The notes below the pieces were generated by a model that was not told the origin of the DNA, ran no database searches, and was given only the letters and a program-made list of their open reading frames with translations. A stretch of 64,000 nt of DNA, taken from the NCBI GenBank assembly GCA_010909725.1, contig JAACMV010000002.1:372001-436000 (forward strand), given 5' to 3'. Positions 61,491 through 64,000 of the stretch are shown here, in pieces (the first letter of the stretch is position 1; each line of letters begins with the position of its first letter). This DNA comes from Picochlorum sp. 'celeri' (lineage: Eukaryota > Chlorophyta > Trebouxiophyceae). Made by a program: the position numbers and the translations under genes.

Positions 61491-64000
61491 TCATTCATTC
61501 GTCATACTGTCATTCAGGTCAGAGGAAAATGGAAACCATGACATGGTAAGAACTATTCTTCCGATATCTAATCGTTGCTCATCGTTGACACCTGCCAGTT
61601 TTTCAGTTTTGGCTTCCCTGAGGCGATAGTTGCCTTCAACAACGCCCTTTGTGAGGACAGGCTTTAATGGTATGTTTGCTGACGCTTCCACCTCAACATC
61701 GTCATCGAATGACGATCCACTGCTTGCTTCTAAGAGAAAGAGTTCCGTGCCATAGGAAGACAGCTTGAGGGCACTCGAAATGTTACCGAGTTCAACTCGG
61801 ACCCTCGCATTTTCTGCATCCCAGACTGGGACATGGAACACCTGCCCACCCCAGTGGAGCACTCCTGGTCGAGATCCGGATTGGCAGTCCGTGCTAAAGA
61901 CTCTGTGATTTCCAAGGCTGTTTTGGGAGGCTGTGGTTTTCTGTAGCATGGAATAGAGGCCGGACTGCGACTGGTCTACTTGCTGGGCTGGTCCTCGTAC
62001 CACAGAGAAGGACAGGACTGGATTGGGTGGGCTGTCACCGTAATCAATCTTTGTGAATCCTACACGGATGCCCAAGACACCGGCGTAATTCTGGTCCGTT
62101 AGTCTCTTTCTACCCTTGGGACCTGGTGGCGGTAGCGACGGATCGATAGGAATCCACTTGAATGAGACCTTGACCTTTGCAGACTGTGTTTGAGTGGCAA
62201 ATGAAGATTGTTCTAGGTTCACTGCATTATTGTCGTCGGCAGTCGACTCATTATCTGAATCATGGTCCATAAATGCAGACTTCATCATCAATTGCTTGAT
62301 AGAATTGAACCATGTCGCCGAGTTTGTCTCCGAATAAGATGGCTCGAATGGAGCAGGTGTGCCACCAGCTCGGGGCAACAGAGCACCAGAGACAAGGCCC
62401 GACATGGTCATGACCGGCGATGAGTTGATGTCAATCCACGCTGATCCTTGCTGGCACGAATTCTTGAGGCTTGATTTTGATGTCGAGGTTTTAAGCCTTC
62501 TGACGCCTGCAGATTCTGCTTCGCCTTCTGATTGCTGCTGCCAAGGAACAGCCTTGGTTGGTGGAGTCCATGGGCACGCAATGCCATGCCCATTCTGCTT
62601 TTTGGCGGCAAACACCCTCGATTCGATAGAATTTGACGATTCGTCCGACTCGAGCAGCATGTCAGCAAGGGGATTTGTTCCGCAAGCACGTGGCTCAATA
62701 AGCTCATTCTGTGCATCTGCATGAGGCCCTGCATCAATTGATGGTGATGCCCATGCAACGCGTTTCATCGGGCTCAAATGTACAGGCGTGCTACTCGCGC
62801 TTTCGAATTCATCTGTGTCAGTTTCCTTGAATGAAGATTTTCCTGACAAACATGATTTGAATGACTTGCCTGATGCATTATCTGAACACAGCATGAGTAG
62901 GTCTGACACATCCACCTCTGCACTGCCAAGAGGCATGTCTGCTCCAAAGAAATTTTCAACCCTTCGATGCGACAGCAAAACTCGAAGTGGTTGACTTTCC
63001 GAGCCAATGACAAAGACCCTACTGTGATGCCACACTGGTGCCAAGGTCTTTTCCTGAACTTTGGTAAGCGTCATCTGCGGCACTCCATCCTCCGAATCCT
63101 TTGGTGTCACAAGGCCAATCCTGGGATTTGGAAGTTTATATCGACCCAAGAATGTACTCCTGCGCTTTTGAAGTTTGGCTTCCTCCACTTTGATGACAAG
63201 AATCCCTAGAGGAGCTTTCCATGAATGGACTGGCATCATGTTCTTCTGTCGCAATGACGGCACAAGCGGTACAGACACTTCTTTTGGCCATACAATAAAT
63301 CTATCAGTCACATTTAAAATGGCTGCATGAAGCCAACTCGAAATAGCCGGCAACGACATGATGTCTGGTCCTCCAAGTGCCCTCAGGTTGAAGTCAATCA
63401 ATGGTTTATTCAGTAAAGATACTGTCATTCGTTGCAGAAAGGGTGGATCTTCAATGATGGGGCTAAAAACAAGACGAACCATCGCTGAGACTTGCAAATT
63501 CTTGAGCCCAAGTGATGCTCTGGACATCTTTGTGAGGCGCAGCACAACATCAGGTTCCCCAGCCCAGCGCAGATCAACATCCACAACAAGCGCCAGCAAA
63601 TCTTCTTCATGCAAAGGAACTGCCTTGATACCACAAATGACGGGAGGATTTCTTCCCAAGGAAAACCTTGAAAACTTTATATGGCCATACTCTGCACTTG
63701 ACTGCATTCTGTCCTCTATAACATTTTTCAAAGCCAAGCAAATTGTGGAATTCAGTGCAGGCCATAATAACCCTAAAAGTTCTTGCACCGGTTTACCAGC
63801 TTCCCATTCTGGAGAAGAGATCCAAGGAGGCAATTGGCCAAGCAAATATCGCAAATCATCTGCTCGCTTCAGGTCCTTCACCACCCGTACAGATGCAGCA
63901 AATCTTGCCCGCTTCAGCGCAGTCAGAGCCGTCTTCACCAGAAATATGTTGAGCACGACTAGAGATGTTTGAACCGGTTTACCGATCACAAACCCTACCG
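61491..64000 (-). CDS. SMP/C2-domain lipid-transfer protein (5' end cut by window)
   Basis: The frame is open from the right edge (64000) without a stop, so the true N-terminus is outside; at least 835 residues are present. A hydrophobic stretch (TSLVVLNIFLVKTAL) is followed by an SMP domain: PPWISSPEWEAGKPVQELLGLLWPALN, FSRFSLGRNPPVICGIKAV, a DVDLRWAGEPDVVLRL strand and LPAISSWLHAAILN. A C2-like domain follows (LGILVIKVEEAKL...KTLAPVWHHSRVFVI), then a long Ser/Asp-rich disordered stretch and a further beta-rich part near the C-terminus. The organisation recalls extended synaptotagmins, which tether ER to plasma membrane and move lipids. Confidence 0.8.
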   Translation of the reverse strand, partial: VGFVIGKPVQTSLVVLNIFLVKTALTALKRARFAASVRVVKDLKRADDLRYLLGQLPPWISSPEWEAGKPVQELLGLLWPALNSTICLALKNVIEDRMQSSAEYGHIKFSRFSLGRNPPVICGIKAVPLHEEDLLALVVDVDLRWAGEPDVVLRLTKMSRASLGLKNLQVSAMVRLVFSPIIEDPPFLQRMTVSLLNKPLIDFNLRALGGPDIMSLPAISSWLHAAILNVTDRFIVWPKEVSVPLVPSLRQKNMMPVHSWKAPLGILVIKVEEAKLQKRRSTFLGRYKLPNPRIGLVTPKDSEDGVPQMTLTKVQEKTLAPVWHHSRVFVIGSESQPLRVLLSHRRVENFFGADMPLGSAEVDVSDLLMLCSDNASGKSFKSCLSGKSSFKETDTDEFESASSTPVHLSPMKRVAWASPSIDAGPHADAQNELIEPRACGTNPLADMLLESDESSNSIESRVFAAKKQNGHGIACPWTPPTKAVPWQQQSEGEAESAGVRRLKTSTSKSSLKNSCQQGSAWIDINSSPVMTMSGLVSGALLPRAGGTPAPFEPSYSETNSATWFNSIKQLMMKSAFMDHDSDNESTADDNNAVNLEQSSFATQTQSAKVKVSFKWIPIDPSLPPPGPKGRKRLTDQNYAGVLGIRVGFTKIDYGDSPPNPVLSFSVVRGPAQQVDQSQSGLYSMLQKTTASQNSLGNHRVFSTDCQSGSRPGVLHWGGQVFHVPVWDAENARVRVELGNISSALKLSSYGTELFLLEASSGSSFDDDVEVEASANIPLKPVLTKGVVEGNYRLREAKTEKLAGVNDEQRLDIGRIVLTMSWFPFSSDLNDSMTNE

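Noticed and set aside
1..64000. tRNA or rRNA genes
   Set aside because: I looked for GTTCGANTC-type T-loops next to acceptor stems and for conserved rRNA words and found none convincing; a covariance search would be decisive.
1..64000. Bacterial operon organisation
   Set aside because: GT-AG introns, transit peptides, NatB, ARF-GAP, CDC6 and NuA4 genes, and alternating single-gene transcription units show a eukaryotic nuclear genome.

Overview
The window is nuclear DNA of a photosynthetic eukaryote, most likely a small green alga of prasinophyte type. Genes are close together and strands alternate, so tail-to-tail pairs (stops 4 to 65 bp apart or overlapping) alternate with head-to-head pairs that share short intergenic promoters. 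Introns are few (about 20 inferred) and mostly 61-130 nt, with TGCAG-type acceptors. The green-lineage assignment rests on plant-type proteins: plastid glutamyl-tRNA reductase with a transit peptide, an organellar RadA, a coclaurine-N-methyltransferase-like enzyme, plant-type glyoxylate reductase, a CBM20 protein, and above all a protein carrying the plant-specific domain described as TIGR01589. The species cannot be named from the sequence.

Layout. 1-4.6 kb: an AAAP amino-acid permease (cut by the left edge), a secreted Cys-rich protein, and uroporphyrinogen-III synthase. 4.6-14.2 kb: a LARGE-type GT49 glycosyltransferase, a helicase-associated-domain/AT-hook protein, a cyclin-like protein, the NuA4 subunit EAF6, a small unknown protein, and a WD40-RRM protein. 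14.6-26.7 kb: RadA, a D-amino-acid oxidase, the methyltransferase, NAA25, PLAC8, a GPI-type surface protein, a degenerate MT-A70 methyltransferase, 5-formyl-THF cyclo-ligase and ATP23. 26.7-27.6 kb: a gene-free stretch of palindromes (decayed transposon). 27.7-34.6 kb: an F-box/WD40 protein and a 1464-residue secreted surface protein built from nested tandem duplications. 34.6-43 kb: a carrier with MORN repeats inserted in its central loop, an ARF-GAP, a SUMO-like protein, a Cys4-type zinc protein, the plant-specific-domain protein and a CBM20 protein. 43-51.5 kb: the E4 ligase UFD2, a fused NADH dehydrogenase-like/selenophosphate synthetase and a long coiled-coil protein. 51.6-52.2 kb: a clean non-autonomous hAT-like element with an 8-bp target duplication. 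52.6-64 kb: an exostosin-like GT47, CDC6, a probable plastid coiled-coil/AT-hook protein, glyoxylate reductase, glutamyl-tRNA reductase and an SMP/C2 lipid-transfer protein (cut by the right edge).

Themes. Two enzymes of tetrapyrrole synthesis (first committed step and UROS) are present. Replication and cell-cycle (CDC6, cyclin-like), chromatin (EAF6), protein quality control (UFD2, F-box, NatB) and the cell surface (GT49, GT47, giant repeat protein, GPI protein, Cys-rich protein) are also represented. The observations I rate highest are the two related palindrome-rich elements with different repeated words, the giant gene with duplication at four scales including an exon-intron-exon unit, the MORN-in-carrier architecture, the MT-A70 protein whose DPPW motif reads NSTW, and a splice-donor preference for GTRCG instead of GTRAG.
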